A DNA stretch of 64,000 nt from Scrofimicrobium canadense (GCF_009696615.1 NZ_VULO01000009.1:1-64000); one strand, 5' to 3'; positions 8,022-17,515 are shown, counted from the first letter of the stretch. Numbers and translations: made by a program. The notes: generated by a model not told the origin, from the letters alone.

Positions 8022-9235
8022 TGTACCTACTGGGACTTCTCATCCTGGTTGTCGGTTTAGTGATTTCGGTTGCTTTGCACGAGATCGGCCATATGGTACC
8101 AGCAAAAAAATTTGGTGCCATGGTCCCCGAATACTATGTTGGTTTTGGGCCGACCCTCTATTCAAAACGTGTGGGACAGACCCGGTACGGCATAAAAGCT
8201 ATCCCCCTGGGAGGCTACGTACGGATACTTGGGATGTTTCCACCCCCAACAACGCAGCCGAAAGCAAATGCTAGAGGACAACTCACCCTTGCTGACCAGG
8301 CTAGAGAACAGTCAGCTGAAGAACTTGCGGCTGCCCGAGAAGACGGCATACACGGAAAGCCCTTCTACGAACTGCGCACCTACCAAAAACTGATCATCAT
8401 GTGTGGTGGTCCGGTAATGAACCTTGTGCTTGCGGTCCTACTGACACTAGTCATTGTCTTGGGAATTGGGTGGCGAGAAGCAACGACGACTGTAGCAGAA
8501 GTGAGCGAGGCGGGTCCCGCGGCTGTTGCCGGTGTACAACCAGGTGACACGGTTGTGGCGTGGAATGGTCAGGAAACCCCTGACTGGGAAAGCGTCCGCC
8601 AAGCGGTGGGAAGTTCCACTGAGCACGCTGGAGAGCTCACTGTCATCAGAGAAGGGCAAACGCGCACAATCACCGTCACCCCTGAAGTGGTCGATGGGGT
8701 CGGACGCTTAGGAATCCTCGCGGAAGAAACACGAGTCCGTGGAGGTTTCGGTGATGCCGCAGAATCAACGTGGCAGATGCTCACAGGCACAGCCTCCGCA
8801 TTGGTCAATTTGCCTGTCAGCCTATGGAATCTTGCTACGGGTCTTTTTTCTGATACGCCGCGTGACCCTAATGGTGCGCTATCAGTGGTGGGAGTAGCCC
8901 GCGTAGCTGGCGAGATTACGGCGGCCCCCAGTGACGGTGGATGGCACCTAGCGGATCGGGCTGCCTTGCTGTTGTCTCTGTTGGCTTCGCTAAATATTGC
9001 TCTTTTCGTGTTCAACCTCATTCCCTTGCCACCATTGGACGGCGGACACATCGCAGGTGCCGCCTGGGGAGGACTTAAAAACGGCTGGGCTCGGATGCGC
9101 GGAAAACCTCGGCCAGTTCCCGTTGATACGGCAAGACTGGTGCCGTTGAGTTATGGGGTATTTGTGGTTCTTATGGGACTCACCTTGCTATTAGTTATCG
9201 CCGACTTCGTCAAGCCCCTTCGGCTGTTTGGCTGA
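8021..9235 (+). CDS. site-2 protease, M50 family (RseP/Rip1-like)
   Basis: Membrane-embedded zinc metalloprotease of 404 residues that cleaves substrates such as anti-sigma factors inside the bilayer. The catalytic HEIGH is at residues 20-24 in the first membrane segment, a PDZ domain occupies about residues 165-235, and the third-ligand motif [12 protein letters not shown] lies near residue 335, so all active-site elements are present. The ATG at 8021 overlaps the dxr stop; the same frame is open upstream but only within dxr. The dxr-M50-ispG order is the standard actinobacterial one (Mycobacterium Rip1). Confidence 0.94.
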   Translation: MYLLGLLILVVGLVISVALHEIGHMVPAKKFGAMVPEYYVGFGPTLYSKRVGQTRYGIKAIPLGGYVRILGMFPPPTTQPKANARGQLTLADQAREQSAEELAAAREDGIHGKPFYELRTYQKLIIMCGGPVMNLVLAVLLTLVIVLGIGWREATTTVAEVSEAGPAAVAGVQPGDTVVAWNGQETPDWESVRQAVGSSTEHAGELTVIREGQTRTITVTPEVVDGVGRLGILAEETRVRGGFGDAAESTWQMLTGTASALVNLPVSLWNLATGLFSDTPRDPNGALSVVGVARVAGEITAAPSDGGWHLADRAALLLSLLASLNIALFVFNLIPLPPLDGGHIAGAAWGGLKNGWARMRGKPRPVPVDTARLVPLSYGVFVVLMGLTLLLVIADFVKPLRLFG

Positions 9236-9275
9236 TGGCATAGCGCTGAAAGCAGAATGTATAGCGGCTTTGGTG

Positions 9276-9281
9276 GATAAT
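9276..9281 (+). promoter_or_regulatory. -10 element for leaderless ispG
   Basis: GATAAT (9276-9281) followed by 6 nt and GTG at 9288 places the transcript start on the start codon. No clear -35 hexamer was seen. Confidence 0.5.
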
Positions 9282-9287
9282 AAGAAC

Positions 9288-10433
9288 GTGACTGAAATTT
9301 CTCTAGGCATGCCTAAGGTCAAGGAAGCTCCGTTCCCACGGCGAAAAACCCGCCGTATCAATGTGGGGAGCGTACCGGTCGGGGGTGGAAGCCCGATCTC
9401 GGTGCAATCCATGACTACCACTAAGACGTACGACATTGGTGCCACGTTGCAGCAGATCGCTGAGCTCACTGCAGCCGGTTGCGACATTGTCAGAGTTGCA
9501 TGCCCCACCGACAAGGATGCTGAAGCCCTGAGCATTATTGCCAAGCAGAGCACTATTCCTGTGATTGCAGATATCCATTTCCAACCGCGCTATGTTTTTG
9601 CAGCGATCGAAGCTGGTTGTGGCGCGGTACGTGTGAATCCGGGCAATATTCGTAGATTTGACGATCAAGTAGCCGAAATCACAAGGGCCGCATCCGATCA
9701 TGGTACTTCGTTACGCATTGGCGTCAACGCCGGGTCACTAGATAAGCGAATGTACGCCAAGTATGGCGGTGCAACAGCTGAGGCACTGGCCGAATCGGCT
9801 ATGTGGGAGGCGTCGCTCTTCGAGGAACACGGATTCCATGACTTTAAAATCTCAGTGAAGCACCATGACCCCGTCACAATGATTCGTGCGTATGAAATTT
9901 TGGCTGATGCAGGGGACTGGCCTCTCCACTTAGGAGTGACAGAAGCAGGTCCGGCATTCCAAGGAACCATCAAATCAGCCACCGCATTTGGTGCTTTACT
10001 TCGCGAGGGCATCGGTGACACAATCCGTGTTTCTCTTTCTGCACCACCTGTGGAAGAAGTCAAGGTGGGTATTCAAATCCTCCAGTCAATGGGGCTGCGC
10101 GAGAGGACCCTTGAGATTGTTTCGTGCCCTTCCTGTGGGCGTGCCCAGGTAGATGTATATACTCTTGCCGAAGAAGTCACGGAAGGCTTGAAAGACTTGA
10201 CAGTCCCCCTACGCGTGGCGGTAATGGGATGCGTCGTCAACGGTCCGGGAGAAGCAAGAGAAGCAGATCTCGGTGTGGCCTCGGGAAATGGCAAGGGTCA
10301 GATTTTTATCCGCGGTGACGTGGTAGAGACCGTCCCAGAAGACCAAATTGTGGAGTGCCTCATTCGGCACGCCAATGCTCTGGCCGAGGAAATGGGGCTA
10401 GAGGAAGAAGGACAGGTTGAGGTCATCGTCTAA
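9288..10433 (+). CDS. ispG: 4-hydroxy-3-methylbut-2-en-1-yl diphosphate synthase
   Basis: IspG/GcpE, the 4Fe-4S enzyme converting MEcPP to HMBPP in the MEP pathway. 381 residues from GTG at 9288. Cluster ligands are visible in SCPSCGRAQ and [11 protein letters not shown] near the C-terminus; the N-terminal TIM-barrel signature [15 protein letters not shown] is present. The frame stays open upstream to a TTG at 9228 inside the protease gene, but family proteins begin with a segment like TEISLGMP, and GATAAT lies 6 nt upstream of the GTG, so I place the start there and propose a leaderless transcript in addition to operon read-through. Confidence 0.95.
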   Translation: MTEISLGMPKVKEAPFPRRKTRRINVGSVPVGGGSPISVQSMTTTKTYDIGATLQQIAELTAAGCDIVRVACPTDKDAEALSIIAKQSTIPVIADIHFQPRYVFAAIEAGCGAVRVNPGNIRRFDDQVAEITRAASDHGTSLRIGVNAGSLDKRMYAKYGGATAEALAESAMWEASLFEEHGFHDFKISVKHHDPVTMIRAYEILADAGDWPLHLGVTEAGPAFQGTIKSATAFGALLREGIGDTIRVSLSAPPVEEVKVGIQILQSMGLRERTLEIVSCPSCGRAQVDVYTLAEEVTEGLKDLTVPLRVAVMGCVVNGPGEAREADLGVASGNGKGQIFIRGDVVETVPEDQIVECLIRHANALAEEMGLEEEGQVEVIV

Positions 10434-10929
10434 GAAAAAACTGGTCTGCTCTACCGTCGGTATTGCAGGACTTACATCAGTAGCTCTGTTTGGCAGTGGA
10501 TTTCCTGGAAGAACCGGTGTGACGAAAGCTGACGCTTTCCTGTCACTGCCCGGTGACCTTCTTATTCCACAAGCGCCTCTAGTCGCAGACCGGGCAGTTC
10601 AGACTAATGTCAAGGCTGAGCGTCTATCAGAACTGTTACCAGTGGTCGAATCGGTCTACCAGCATGCGTGGGCGCGACAGTTTGAACTGGTGTATGAACA
10701 GGTGCCTGATGTTTTGGTGTGGCGTACTGTCGGAGATGACGTGTGCGGGTGGGGGGCGACGCTCAGTGCTTCAGTCGATGCGTCCGTTGATGGAACGTCA
10801 ATCCTACGAATCCGTGAGCGTTTTACTACCGCGAGCCGAAAAACCCGACAATTGCGTTTGATGACGGCTGTCGTTGTTCCATTGCAGATGCGTCAAGTAG
10901 TGCGTGAAAATCTGCGGGCTAAAAGATAA
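10417..10929 (+). CDS. membrane-anchored SRPBCC-like protein
   Basis: A 170-residue protein with a basic N-terminus and a hydrophobic stretch (residues 9-28) that is a signal or anchor. The remainder resembles the SRPBCC/START-like fold: a [18 protein letters not shown] segment matches the opening strand of that family, and a C-terminal helix is rich in Arg. It is shorter than typical family members. The start is probably TTG at 10417 with AGGAAGAAGGA upstream, overlapping the end of ispG by 17 bp; no better start exists. Ligand and function unknown. Family call is moderate. Confidence 0.6.
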   Translation: MRSSSKKKLVCSTVGIAGLTSVALFGSGFPGRTGVTKADAFLSLPGDLLIPQAPLVADRAVQTNVKAERLSELLPVVESVYQHAWARQFELVYEQVPDVLVWRTVGDDVCGWGATLSASVDASVDGTSILRIRERFTTASRKTRQLRLMTAVVVPLQMRQVVRENLRAKR

Positions 10930-10940
10930 CTCATACCACA

Positions 10941-10959
10941 TATGATGTAAATCACATCA
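10941..10959 (+). promoter_or_regulatory. CRP/GlxR-like palindrome
   Basis: TATGA-N6-TCACA (10941-10956) matches nine of ten positions of the CRP half-site pair TGTGA/TCACA. The same region is a perfect inverted repeat, TGATGT (10943-10948) and ACATCA (10954-10959). It lies 12 bp after the SRPBCC-like gene and about 165 bp before the phosphatase start. Binding by a CRP/FNR-family regulator is inference. Confidence 0.4.
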
Positions 10960-11124
10960 GGGTAATGGGTGGATTTCTGTTGCGATTATGCCGCTCACAG
11001 GCTTGAGTTTACCTTTTGTCGGAGTTGGACTCCTTTAGGAAAACTTCAGTTAACCTAGCGTCATCGTCCCGTAACTTACGTATGCTTCACTGCCATTGTC
11101 ATCAACATGAGACAAGGACGAGTG

Positions 11125-13005
11125 ATGAAACGAAAATATCGTGCAAGTGGTGCAGCGGTAGGCGCCATTGCCATTGGTCTATTGCTGGCACTTCCCGCAA
11201 CTGCGCTGGCGGCTGAGAGCGATCACGGGGGAGCGGCAAGAAATGAAGGCGATAAGAGCGCCGAAGTGTCTGAGGCAATAGTCGCAGGTCCTGCTAAAAA
11301 CGTTATCCTTCTTATCGGCGATGGAATGGGTGACTCAGAAATCACCGTGGCTAGAAACTACGTCCATGGGGCATCCGGAGTGTTCCCAGGTATCGACGCG
11401 CTTCCGCTGACAGGACAATACACGACCTACAGCCTAGATGCTGACACCGGTCGACCCAACTACACTCCTGACTCGGCCGCCACTGGAACCGCATGGGCGA
11501 CCGGAACAAAGAGCTATAACGGTGCTATCGGCGTTGACATTCATGATGTTGATCAGCCCACTTTGCTGGAATTGGCAAAAATTCATGGGAAAAAGACCGG
11601 GAATGTTTCGACTGCGGAGATCCAGGACGCAACCCCCGCTGTCCAGGTTTCTCACGTATCGCAGCGCAAATGCTACGGGCCGGAGGCCACTAGCGAAAAA
11701 TGCGCTGCTGACGCGCGAGAAAATGGAGGCAAAGGATCCATCAGCGAGCAACTCCTCGATGTGCGACCGGACGTCACACTTGGCGGGGGTTCAGCCTCGT
11801 TCAACGAAGTGGCTAAGGCAGGTGCCTACGCGGACATGACGCTCTTTGAACAAGCACAACTGCGCGGTTACACGTTGGTTGATAATGCCGATGAGCTAGC
11901 CGCAGTCTCCGAGGCTAATCAGGAGACACCGTTGCTGGGACTTTTTACGAGCGGGAACTTCCCCGTTCGCTGGCAGGGTGCCATTGCGACTGAAGGCGGG
12001 GCAGATGCTGGCCCACTTCGTTGTGAAGATAACCCAGAACGTCTTTCGAGCGGCCTTTCGTTAGCATCATTGACACAAAAAGCAATTGATTTACTAGACA
12101 GCGATGAGGGTTTTTTCTTGCAGGTCGAAGGAGCTTCCATCGACAAACAAGATCATGCAGCCAACGCATGTGGGCAGATTGGTGAAACCGTTGACCTCGA
12201 TGAGGCCGTCCGTGTCGCGCTTGACTATGCCGAGAAAGATGGCAATACGTTGGTCGTTGTGACAGCTGATCACGCCCACACTTCACAGATCGTTGGTGGC
12301 ACTCCTCCTGGGCTATCGGTTCAGTTGGAAACTAACGAAGGCCAGCCGATGATCGTCTCCTACGGAACCGCTCCTGCTGGCGGTTCGCAACAACATACTG
12401 GGGCGCAGGTTCGCATCGCTGGATATGGTCCGGGAGCCGCGGATGTGGTGGGACTAGTTGACCAGACGGATGTGTTCTTCACAACGCAGCGAATGCTTGA
12501 ACTCAACGGGACATTCGCCGAACAAAGCGCTGACGCGGCGGCAGTGGTTCCTACTGAACCAGTCGCTCCTAAAGGAAAGGTGACAGTCGGTGCTTCAGGA
12601 TTCCGCGGCGATTGGACTGCTGAAGTGCGGGTTGCAGGGCAAGATCCTCGTGAGGTCGATGTCATCAATGGTGCGTTCACGGTGGAACTTGACGCTCCAT
12701 CAGCTACGGGGCCTGTTGAGGTGTCAATTGTGGGCAAGCAAAGCGCTGCGACGGTATCGGCTTCGTTTGTTGTCGCAGAAAATGGTGGTGGCGTGGTCAC
12801 CCCAGGTGAAGGTTCTCAAAGTGGCCAAAGTGGAGCTGAAGAGCCTCAAAGCGGTGCTGCCGCAGCAGGTATCGGCGGACTATCGCACACGGGTCTTGAC
12901 GGCAATCTTATTTTTGCCATAGTCCTGTGTGCATTGGCGCTAGGCGGTATTGGGTATGGCGTTATCCGCTCACGCGGTACACGTGTGGCTGTAATTCAAG
13001 ATTAA
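11125..13005 (+). CDS. secreted, cell-wall-anchored alkaline phosphatase
   Basis: PhoA-type alkaline phosphatase releasing phosphate from esters outside the cell; 626 residues. A signal peptide with AxA cleavage spans about residues 1-30. The metal motif [12 protein letters not shown] is near residue 60 and the nucleophile is Ser117 in [13 protein letters not shown]; further metal ligands sit in TADHAHTSQ. After the catalytic domain come a roughly 75-residue beta-rich domain, a Ser/Gly linker, LSHTG as a variant of the LPxTG/LAxTG sortase motif, a hydrophobic helix and an RSRGTR tail. AAGGACGAG precedes the ATG at 11125; an upstream ATG at 11107 lacks a ribosome site. Stands alone, followed by a terminator. 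Confidence 0.92.
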   Translation: MKRKYRASGAAVGAIAIGLLLALPATALAAESDHGGAARNEGDKSAEVSEAIVAGPAKNVILLIGDGMGDSEITVARNYVHGASGVFPGIDALPLTGQYTTYSLDADTGRPNYTPDSAATGTAWATGTKSYNGAIGVDIHDVDQPTLLELAKIHGKKTGNVSTAEIQDATPAVQVSHVSQRKCYGPEATSEKCAADARENGGKGSISEQLLDVRPDVTLGGGSASFNEVAKAGAYADMTLFEQAQLRGYTLVDNADELAAVSEANQETPLLGLFTSGNFPVRWQGAIATEGGADAGPLRCEDNPERLSSGLSLASLTQKAIDLLDSDEGFFLQVEGASIDKQDHAANACGQIGETVDLDEAVRVALDYAEKDGNTLVVVTADHAHTSQIVGGTPPGLSVQLETNEGQPMIVSYGTAPAGGSQQHTGAQVRIAGYGPGAADVVGLVDQTDVFFTTQRMLELNGTFAEQSADAAAVVPTEPVAPKGKVTVGASGFRGDWTAEVRVAGQDPREVDVINGAFTVELDAPSATGPVEVSIVGKQSAATVSASFVVAENGGGVVTPGEGSQSGQSGAEEPQSGAAAAGIGGLSHTGLDGNLIFAIVLCALALGGIGYGVIRSRGTRVAVIQD

Positions 13006-13031
13006 GGTCCGTCGGGCACCTAATGTTGCCG

Positions 13032-13065
13032 GGGGCGTCACAGTGGTGGTTCGCTGTGGCGCCCC
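13032..13065 (+). terminator. hairpin terminator after the phosphatase gene
   Basis: GGGGCGTCACAG (13032-13043) pairs over 12 bp, with one G-T wobble, to CTGTGGCGCCCC (13054-13065); the loop is 10 nt. A weak T-rich stretch follows. It lies between the phosphatase gene and the guanidine riboswitch. Confidence 0.75.
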
Positions 13066-13111
13066 TCAAGCAATTTGCTACACTACACAGCGGAACCTGG
13101 CAATCGGGTTC

Positions 13112-13152
13112 GCGGACGAGGGAGCAGTACCCGCAACTGACAAGACTGACTC
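13112..13152 (+). promoter_or_regulatory. guanidine-III riboswitch (ykkC-III)
   Basis: The conserved blocks of this class appear in order: CGGACGAGG (13113-13121), GTACCCG (13127-13133) and GACAAGAC (13139-13146). GCGG (13112-13115) pairs with CCGC (13131-13134) as the first stem, and GAGCAGT (13122-13128) pairs with ACTG plus CTC (13145-13152, bulged A at 13149) to make the pseudoknot. The second stem ends just before the ribosome site TAAGGAG (13154-13160) of the downstream SMR gene at 13169, which suggests control of translation. Guanidine-III RNAs bind guanidinium and are known mainly from Actinobacteria. Confidence 0.88.
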
Positions 13153-13168
13153 ATAAGGAGTTGACGTC

Positions 13169-13483
13169 ATGTCATGGCTCATTCTTATCGCGTCGGGAAT
13201 GCTTGAGGCCGTGTGGGCCCTTGCACTCAGCGCATCTAACGGATTCAAAAAAATTGCTCCAACAGTGCTTTTTTTGGTCTCTCTCACTGTAAGTATGGCG
13301 GGTCTGGCCTGGGCAATGCGTGAGATTCCTACAGGGACGGCATATGCGGTCTGGGTGGGGATAGGTGCCACGCTCACATTGTTAGTCGGCTTTCTCCGTG
13401 GGGAAGAACGCCCAACACTGGTGCGTGTGGGGCTTCTTTTGGTTTTAGTTGGATGCGTTGTCGGGCTCAAGGTGGTGAGCTAA
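13169..13483 (+). CDS. SMR-family guanidinium exporter subunit
   Basis: A 104-residue, four-helix small multidrug resistance protein of the SugE/Gdx type. The essential membrane Glu is in ASGMLEAVWAL (about residue 13), and GTAYAVWVGIGAT is the signature of the Gdx branch. The guanidine-III riboswitch immediately upstream points to guanidinium as the physiological substrate, exchanged for protons. It is followed after 2 bp by a second SMR gene, so the working transporter is probably a heterodimer. Family certain; substrate inferred from riboswitch and signature. Confidence 0.92.
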   Translation: MSWLILIASGMLEAVWALALSASNGFKKIAPTVLFLVSLTVSMAGLAWAMREIPTGTAYAVWVGIGATLTLLVGFLRGEERPTLVRVGLLLVLVGCVVGLKVVS

Positions 13484-13485
13484 TC

Positions 13486-13833
13486 ATGCCGTGGCTTGTA
13501 CTTATTTTTTCTGCGTTGTGCGAGGCCGTGTGGGCTACCGCATTAGGTGACTCACACGGCTTGACTGAGATTGTCCCGACGATCATATTCTTCGTTGCTT
13601 TGGTTATATCGATGCTTGGGCTGGCCTGGGCAGTGCGAGAAATTCCCATTGGTACTGCCTATGCGGTATGGACGGGACTAGGAGCTGCTCTCACCGTCTC
13701 ATATGCGGTAATCAGTGGGGCTGAAGTTCTTACACTATGGCGAGGTGTGTTCCTCGCTGGAATTGTCATGGCCGTCGTGGGCCTCAAGCTGGCGCCAACA
13801 CCAGCAACAGAGTCACAAAGTCCTTCCGAGTAA
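13486..13833 (+). CDS. SMR-family guanidinium exporter, partner subunit
   Basis: A 115-residue SMR protein starting 2 bp after the first SMR stop. It keeps the membrane Glu in FSALCEAVWATAL and the Gdx signature GTAYAVWTGLGA. The C-terminal tail after the fourth helix (TPATESQSPSE) is longer and polar. Paired SMR genes usually encode two subunits inserted in opposite orientation. The frame is open to an upstream ATG at 13453, inside the first gene, but the ATG at 13486 gives the normal N-terminus MPWLVLIFSA. Regulated with its partner by the riboswitch. Confidence 0.91.
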   Translation: MPWLVLIFSALCEAVWATALGDSHGLTEIVPTIIFFVALVISMLGLAWAVREIPIGTAYAVWTGLGAALTVSYAVISGAEVLTLWRGVFLAGIVMAVVGLKLAPTPATESQSPSE

Positions 13834-14130
13834 GTGGCCTTCGACTTCGCTGTGTGGTGGTTAGGAGTTCTTTTAGGCTGGTTAATACTCCCTTGTTATT
13901 GAGTTATGCCGATACCAGGTTGGAAGATCGATAGGGCCAAGCCTGTGTACGTTGCTGGGCTCTTCGGACTTCGAAGGGGTGAAGGTGGTTCCTTTCCTGG
14001 GTCTTGTCGCATTCGGTGAAACCTCTATCGCTATCACAGAGGCTCCCAACCCCCATCGAGTTACCGGAAATCTTGGCAGGAGCGCTTCAAGCAAAGAGCT
14101 GACCAATGTCATTTTTCATTGGCGGCATAC
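13834..14130. other. non-coding gap between SMR genes and the repeat
   Basis: About 300 bp in which I see no supportable gene. Open frames of about 80 codons exist on both strands (for example 13952-14203) but have poor starts and no recognisable family. An inverted repeat CCAATG/CATTGG with an 8-nt loop lies at 14103-14122, just ahead of the 66-bp repeat. The stretch could hold remains of a lost gene. Confidence 0.35.
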
Positions 14131-14196
14131 CGGGCGATGTGGTAGGCGGCGGGGCTGTATACGGCCCGGTGTACGATTTTATGACCCCGTACGTGG
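14131..14196 (+). repeat. 66-bp interspersed repeat, copy 1
   Basis: One of three ungapped 66-bp copies in the window (others at 43921-43986 and, inverted, 60356-60421). The block GGGCGATGTGGT at the left and TTTATGACCCCGTACGTGG at the right are shared. The middle is variable but palindromic: GGGCTG (14152-14157) faces CGGCCC (14162-14167). Fifty-one of 66 columns are identical in all three copies. This copy lies between the SMR pair and the MerR gene. No known repeat family is recognised. Confidence 0.85.
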
Positions 14197-14255
14197 CAAT
14201 TAGGGAGCAGCTCATCAGTCTGAGCGATCGTGATGCACATTACATGGGTTGCGGC

Positions 14256-14286
14256 TTGAAGTTGACGCAACGTCAACATTTACGCT
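14256..14286 (+). promoter_or_regulatory. MerR-type promoter and operator
   Basis: TTGAAG (14256-14261) and TACGCT (14281-14286) are separated by 19 bp, the long spacer typical of promoters activated by MerR proteins. A perfect palindrome, GTTGACG-CAA-CGTCAAC (14261-14277), occupies that spacer. It precedes the MerR gene at 14312, suggesting autoregulation. Confidence 0.6.
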
Positions 14287-14311
14287 GAGAGTGTCAACAA
14301 AAGGAACGCAG

Positions 14312-15067
14312 ATGGAATGGTCGATTCAAGAAGTATCGCGCTTGACCGGAGTGACTTCTCGAACGCTGCGGCATTACCACGCGATCGAGTTAGTCACGCC
14401 TAGCCGTGTGGGTGATGACGGAAGGCGGTTTTACGATGCGCGCTGTTTGCTCATGCTACAACGCGTGATGTTACTCAAGGAGTTAGGTCTCAACCTGACA
14501 AAGATACGCGAAGTTCTCAGCCGATCAACCGATGAAGTTCAGGCTTTACAAACGCATCTCGAATGGATCGAGACCGAGAAGGAAAGGCTGACAGCACTGC
14601 AAGCGTCGGTTCAGTCGACTATCCGTGCACTACAAGAGAAGGAAATGATGATGCCAGAAGATATGTTTGACGGATTCAACCATGCTGACTACTACGATGA
14701 GGTCAGCAAACGTTGGGGAGCTGCGACAGCGGAGCAGAGCGACACTTGGTGGAAGAACATGAATGCAACAGATAGAAGTGATTTCCAGGCAGAGATCAAA
14801 GTTCTCATCAACCAGTGGAAAGCACTTGCGGGTGCCGGTGTGGAACCATCCAATAAAGAAGCACAGGAACTGGCGGCCCGGCACGTCCAATGGCTTCGCA
14901 CTGTACCGGGCATTCCTGATGACATGCGTAGTTACGTTGAAGGTCTAGCTCAGCTATATGCAGACGACCCAAGGTTTGCCGTGCAGTATCAACTCAGTGA
15001 AGATGACACCAGGGGTGCAGAGTTTGTCAAAGAAGCACTGCTCATATTTGCACAAGAGAATCTGTGA
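14312..15067 (+). CDS. MerR-family regulator with TipAS-type ligand domain
   Basis: A 251-residue transcription factor. Residues 1-70 are a MerR winged helix (SIQEVSRLTGVTSRTLRHY), residues 75-115 a coiled-coil dimerisation helix, and residues 125-251 resemble the TipAS antibiotic-recognition domain (for example YYDEVSKRWG and a C-terminal helix ending FAQENL). TipA-like proteins bind diverse small molecules and activate efflux or resistance genes. ATG at 14312 follows AAAAGGAACG; the open frame extends upstream to 14249 through the promoter and is not used. No obvious target besides its own promoter is adjacent; the SMR pair lies upstream beyond the repeat. Confidence 0.9.
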   Translation: MEWSIQEVSRLTGVTSRTLRHYHAIELVTPSRVGDDGRRFYDARCLLMLQRVMLLKELGLNLTKIREVLSRSTDEVQALQTHLEWIETEKERLTALQASVQSTIRALQEKEMMMPEDMFDGFNHADYYDEVSKRWGAATAEQSDTWWKNMNATDRSDFQAEIKVLINQWKALAGAGVEPSNKEAQELAARHVQWLRTVPGIPDDMRSYVEGLAQLYADDPRFAVQYQLSEDDTRGAEFVKEALLIFAQENL

Positions 15068-15169
15068 GATTGCTGGCGCCCCATTGAGCCTAAAACTGGA
15101 TTGTCAGAGTGTGAGTCCGGTACTGGAGACATCGGGCCGAGCAAGGTGGGGGTGACTAGAGAAAAGCGG

Positions 15170-15175
15170 TAGAGT
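15170..15175 (+). promoter_or_regulatory. -10 element for leaderless proS
   Basis: TAGAGT (15170-15175) is followed by 7 nt and GTG at 15183, so transcription probably begins at the start codon. No ribosome-binding site is seen upstream. Confidence 0.55.
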
Positions 15176-15182
15176 ATTCCCC

Positions 15183-16958
15183 GTGATAACGACAATGTCT
15201 AACCTTTTCTTGCGCACCTTGCGCGAGGACCCTGCTGAAGCTGAACTCGACAGCCACAAACTTTTGGTTCGTGCGGGATACATTCGCCGGGCAGCGCCCG
15301 GCGTCTACACGTGGTTACCGCTTGGGCTGAGAGTATTGCGCAAGATAGAGACAATTGTTCGTGAAGAAATGGAGCGTGCCGGGGCCCAAGAGGTACTTTT
15401 CCCGGCGCTGCTACCAGCCGATGCCTATAAAGCAACCGGACGTTGGGAAGAATATGGGCCTTTGCTCTTCAGACTCAAAGATCGTCGTGGTGGTGACTAT
15501 CTATTAGCACCTACGCATGAGGAACAGTTCACACTATTAGTGAAGTCAATGTTCTCTTCGTACAAAGATCTTCCACTGACGATCTATCAGATTCAGACAA
15601 AATATCGTGATGAGGCGCGTCCGCGTGGGGGACTACTGCGCGGGCGCGAGTTCATCATGAAAGATGCATACAGTTTCGATCTCGATGCGGATGAACTTGA
15701 GAGCTCCTATCAAGCCCAGCGAAAGGCTTACCAAGCCATTTTTGACCGCCTGGGTTTAGAGTACGTCATTTGTTCTGCGATGGCGGGAGCGATGGGTGGT
15801 TCAAAGTCGGAAGAATTCTTGCATCCAAGTGGTGTGGGTGAAGACACCTATGTTGTCTCACCTGGAGGATACGTAGCCAACACCGAAGCCGTGACGACTG
15901 TCGTGCCAAATCCGCTTCCAATGGAAGGATTGCCACCCGCGCAAGTATTCCCAACACCTAACACGCCGACTATCGACTCGTTAGTTGCGGTTGCAAACGC
16001 GGAGCATCCTCGCTCAGACCGCGAGTGGACGGCCGCAGACACTCTGAAGAACGTAGTTTTTGCCGTGACCTCACCAGAAGGTGAGCGAACACTGGTGGTC
16101 GTGGGTTTGCCAGGAGACCGTGAAGTCGATGTCAAGCGGCTAGAAGCAGCACTAGCACCAGCCGAAGTTGAAGTGGCGACGGAAGAAGATTTTGAAAAAC
16201 ACCCCGAGTTAGTTCAGGGCTACATTGGCCCTGAAGTGCTCTCACCCAACGGCGGCGAAGTTCGATATTTGCTAGACCCAAGAGTGGTCGATGGTACAGC
16301 CTGGATCACGGGGGCCAATAAGAAAGACCATCACGTTTTCGGTTTAGTTAAGGGCCGAGACTTCCAGGCTGATGGCACAATTGAAGCTGCTGAAGTTCGC
16401 GCGGGAGACCCCGCCCCTGATGGATCCGGCGCCTTGGAAATCCATCGCGGGATCGAAATAGGGCACATTTTCCAGTTGGGGCAAAAATATGCCAAGGCAT
16501 TGGACCTCAAAGTCCTTGACCAAAACGGCAAGACTCAAACGGTAACGATGGGATCGTACGGGATCGGAGTTTCGCGAGTGTTGGCTGCTATGGCCGAATC
16601 GTTCCGTGACGAGTCAGGTCTGGCATGGCCCAGCGTCGTGGCTCCTTTTGATGTCCAGGTTGTTGTTGCAGGTAAAGGTGAAGAACTGGATACCGTTGCT
16701 CTCGATCTAGCCACTCAGTGCGAGGCTGCTGGCATGGATGTGTTGCTCGACGAGCGTCGGGGTGTAAGTGCTGGAGTCAAATTTGCTGATGCTGAGCTTT
16801 TGGGTGTTCCGCTCATCTTGGTGGTGGGCCGCGGACTCAAGGATGGCGTAGTGGAGCTACGTGAGAGGCGTACCGGTGTTCGCGACAATATTCCGGTAGC
16901 TGAGGCACTCGAAGAAGTGTGGAAGCGCCACGGTCTTCTCGTAGAAGAAGGACGATAG
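15183..16958 (+). CDS. proS: prolyl-tRNA synthetase
   Basis: Class II synthetase charging tRNA-Pro; 591 residues, the bacterial type with the editing (INS) insertion between motifs 2 and 3 (about residues 225-400). Motif 2 includes [19 protein letters not shown] and motif 3 includes [11 protein letters not shown]; the anticodon-binding domain is C-terminal. The start is GTG at 15183, 7 nt after TAGAGT, consistent with a leaderless mRNA; ATG at 15195 is the alternative. def follows after 1 bp. Confidence 0.96.
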   Translation: MITTMSNLFLRTLREDPAEAELDSHKLLVRAGYIRRAAPGVYTWLPLGLRVLRKIETIVREEMERAGAQEVLFPALLPADAYKATGRWEEYGPLLFRLKDRRGGDYLLAPTHEEQFTLLVKSMFSSYKDLPLTIYQIQTKYRDEARPRGGLLRGREFIMKDAYSFDLDADELESSYQAQRKAYQAIFDRLGLEYVICSAMAGAMGGSKSEEFLHPSGVGEDTYVVSPGGYVANTEAVTTVVPNPLPMEGLPPAQVFPTPNTPTIDSLVAVANAEHPRSDREWTAADTLKNVVFAVTSPEGERTLVVVGLPGDREVDVKRLEAALAPAEVEVATEEDFEKHPELVQGYIGPEVLSPNGGEVRYLLDPRVVDGTAWITGANKKDHHVFGLVKGRDFQADGTIEAAEVRAGDPAPDGSGALEIHRGIEIGHIFQLGQKYAKALDLKVLDQNGKTQTVTMGSYGIGVSRVLAAMAESFRDESGLAWPSVVAPFDVQVVVAGKGEELDTVALDLATQCEAAGMDVLLDERRGVSAGVKFADAELLGVPLILVVGRGLKDGVVELRERRTGVRDNIPVAEALEEVWKRHGLLVEEGR

Positions 16959-16959
16959 T

Positions 16960-17451
16960 ATGGCCATCCGAGATATTCGAATTATTGGTGACCCAGTACT
17001 AAGGACTCCTTGTGAGTGGATTACAGATATTGACGAGCGGGTAAAGTCTCTTGTCGAAGACTTGCTTGAGGGCGTCGACATGGAGGGGCGCGCGGGTCTT
17101 GCCGCCAACCAAATCGGTGTCGGATTGCGGGCATTTTCATGGAATATCGAGGGAGACATCGGTTATGTGCTCAACCCTCGCTTGGTAGAAGTCTCAGAAG
17201 ATGAGTATCAAGACGGCGACGAAGGATGCCTGTCTGTTCCTGGGTTATGGTTTCCGACCGAGCGCGCATGGTACGCACGTGTCGAGGGGATTGACCTTGA
17301 TGGGAAGCCTGTCGTGGTCGAAGGCGAAGAACTTATGGCGCGTTGTCTGCAACATGAAACCGACCATCTTGAAGGTATGGTGTACATCGATCGTTTGGAC
17401 CGCGCTACTCGTAAACGAGCTTTGAAGGCTATTCGCGAATCTGAGTTCTAG
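16960..17451 (+). CDS. def: peptide deformylase
   Basis: Removes the formyl group from nascent N-terminal Met; 163 residues. All three catalytic motifs are present: [18 protein letters not shown] (metal Cys) and QHETDHLEG (HExxH-type metal site). It starts one base after the proS stop and is cotranscribed with it. Length is normal for the actinobacterial type I enzyme. Confidence 0.96.
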   Translation: MAIRDIRIIGDPVLRTPCEWITDIDERVKSLVEDLLEGVDMEGRAGLAANQIGVGLRAFSWNIEGDIGYVLNPRLVEVSEDEYQDGDEGCLSVPGLWFPTERAWYARVEGIDLDGKPVVVEGEELMARCLQHETDHLEGMVYIDRLDRATRKRALKAIRESEF

Positions 17452-17515
17452 CCTCTATTTTCGCAGGGGTTTAGTAGTCCGCTACGGGGTTTTGCCAGCA
17501 ACACGCATGGTCGGA

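Noticed and set aside
11007-11055. PhoP/Pho-box-like heptamers GTTTACC (11007) and GTTAACC (11049) before the phosphatase gene
   Set aside because: They are 42 bp apart, not in the 11-bp tandem array expected, and neighbouring units do not match; phosphate control is plausible but not shown.
13882-14112. 76-codon open frame on the - strand, possible transposase remnant
   Set aside because: No recognisable domain, no inverted or direct terminal repeats; composition alone is not evidence.
13952-14203. 83-codon open frame on the + strand
   Set aside because: TTG start without ribosome site, no recognised family, and it runs through the 66-bp repeat in a different frame from the conserved one.
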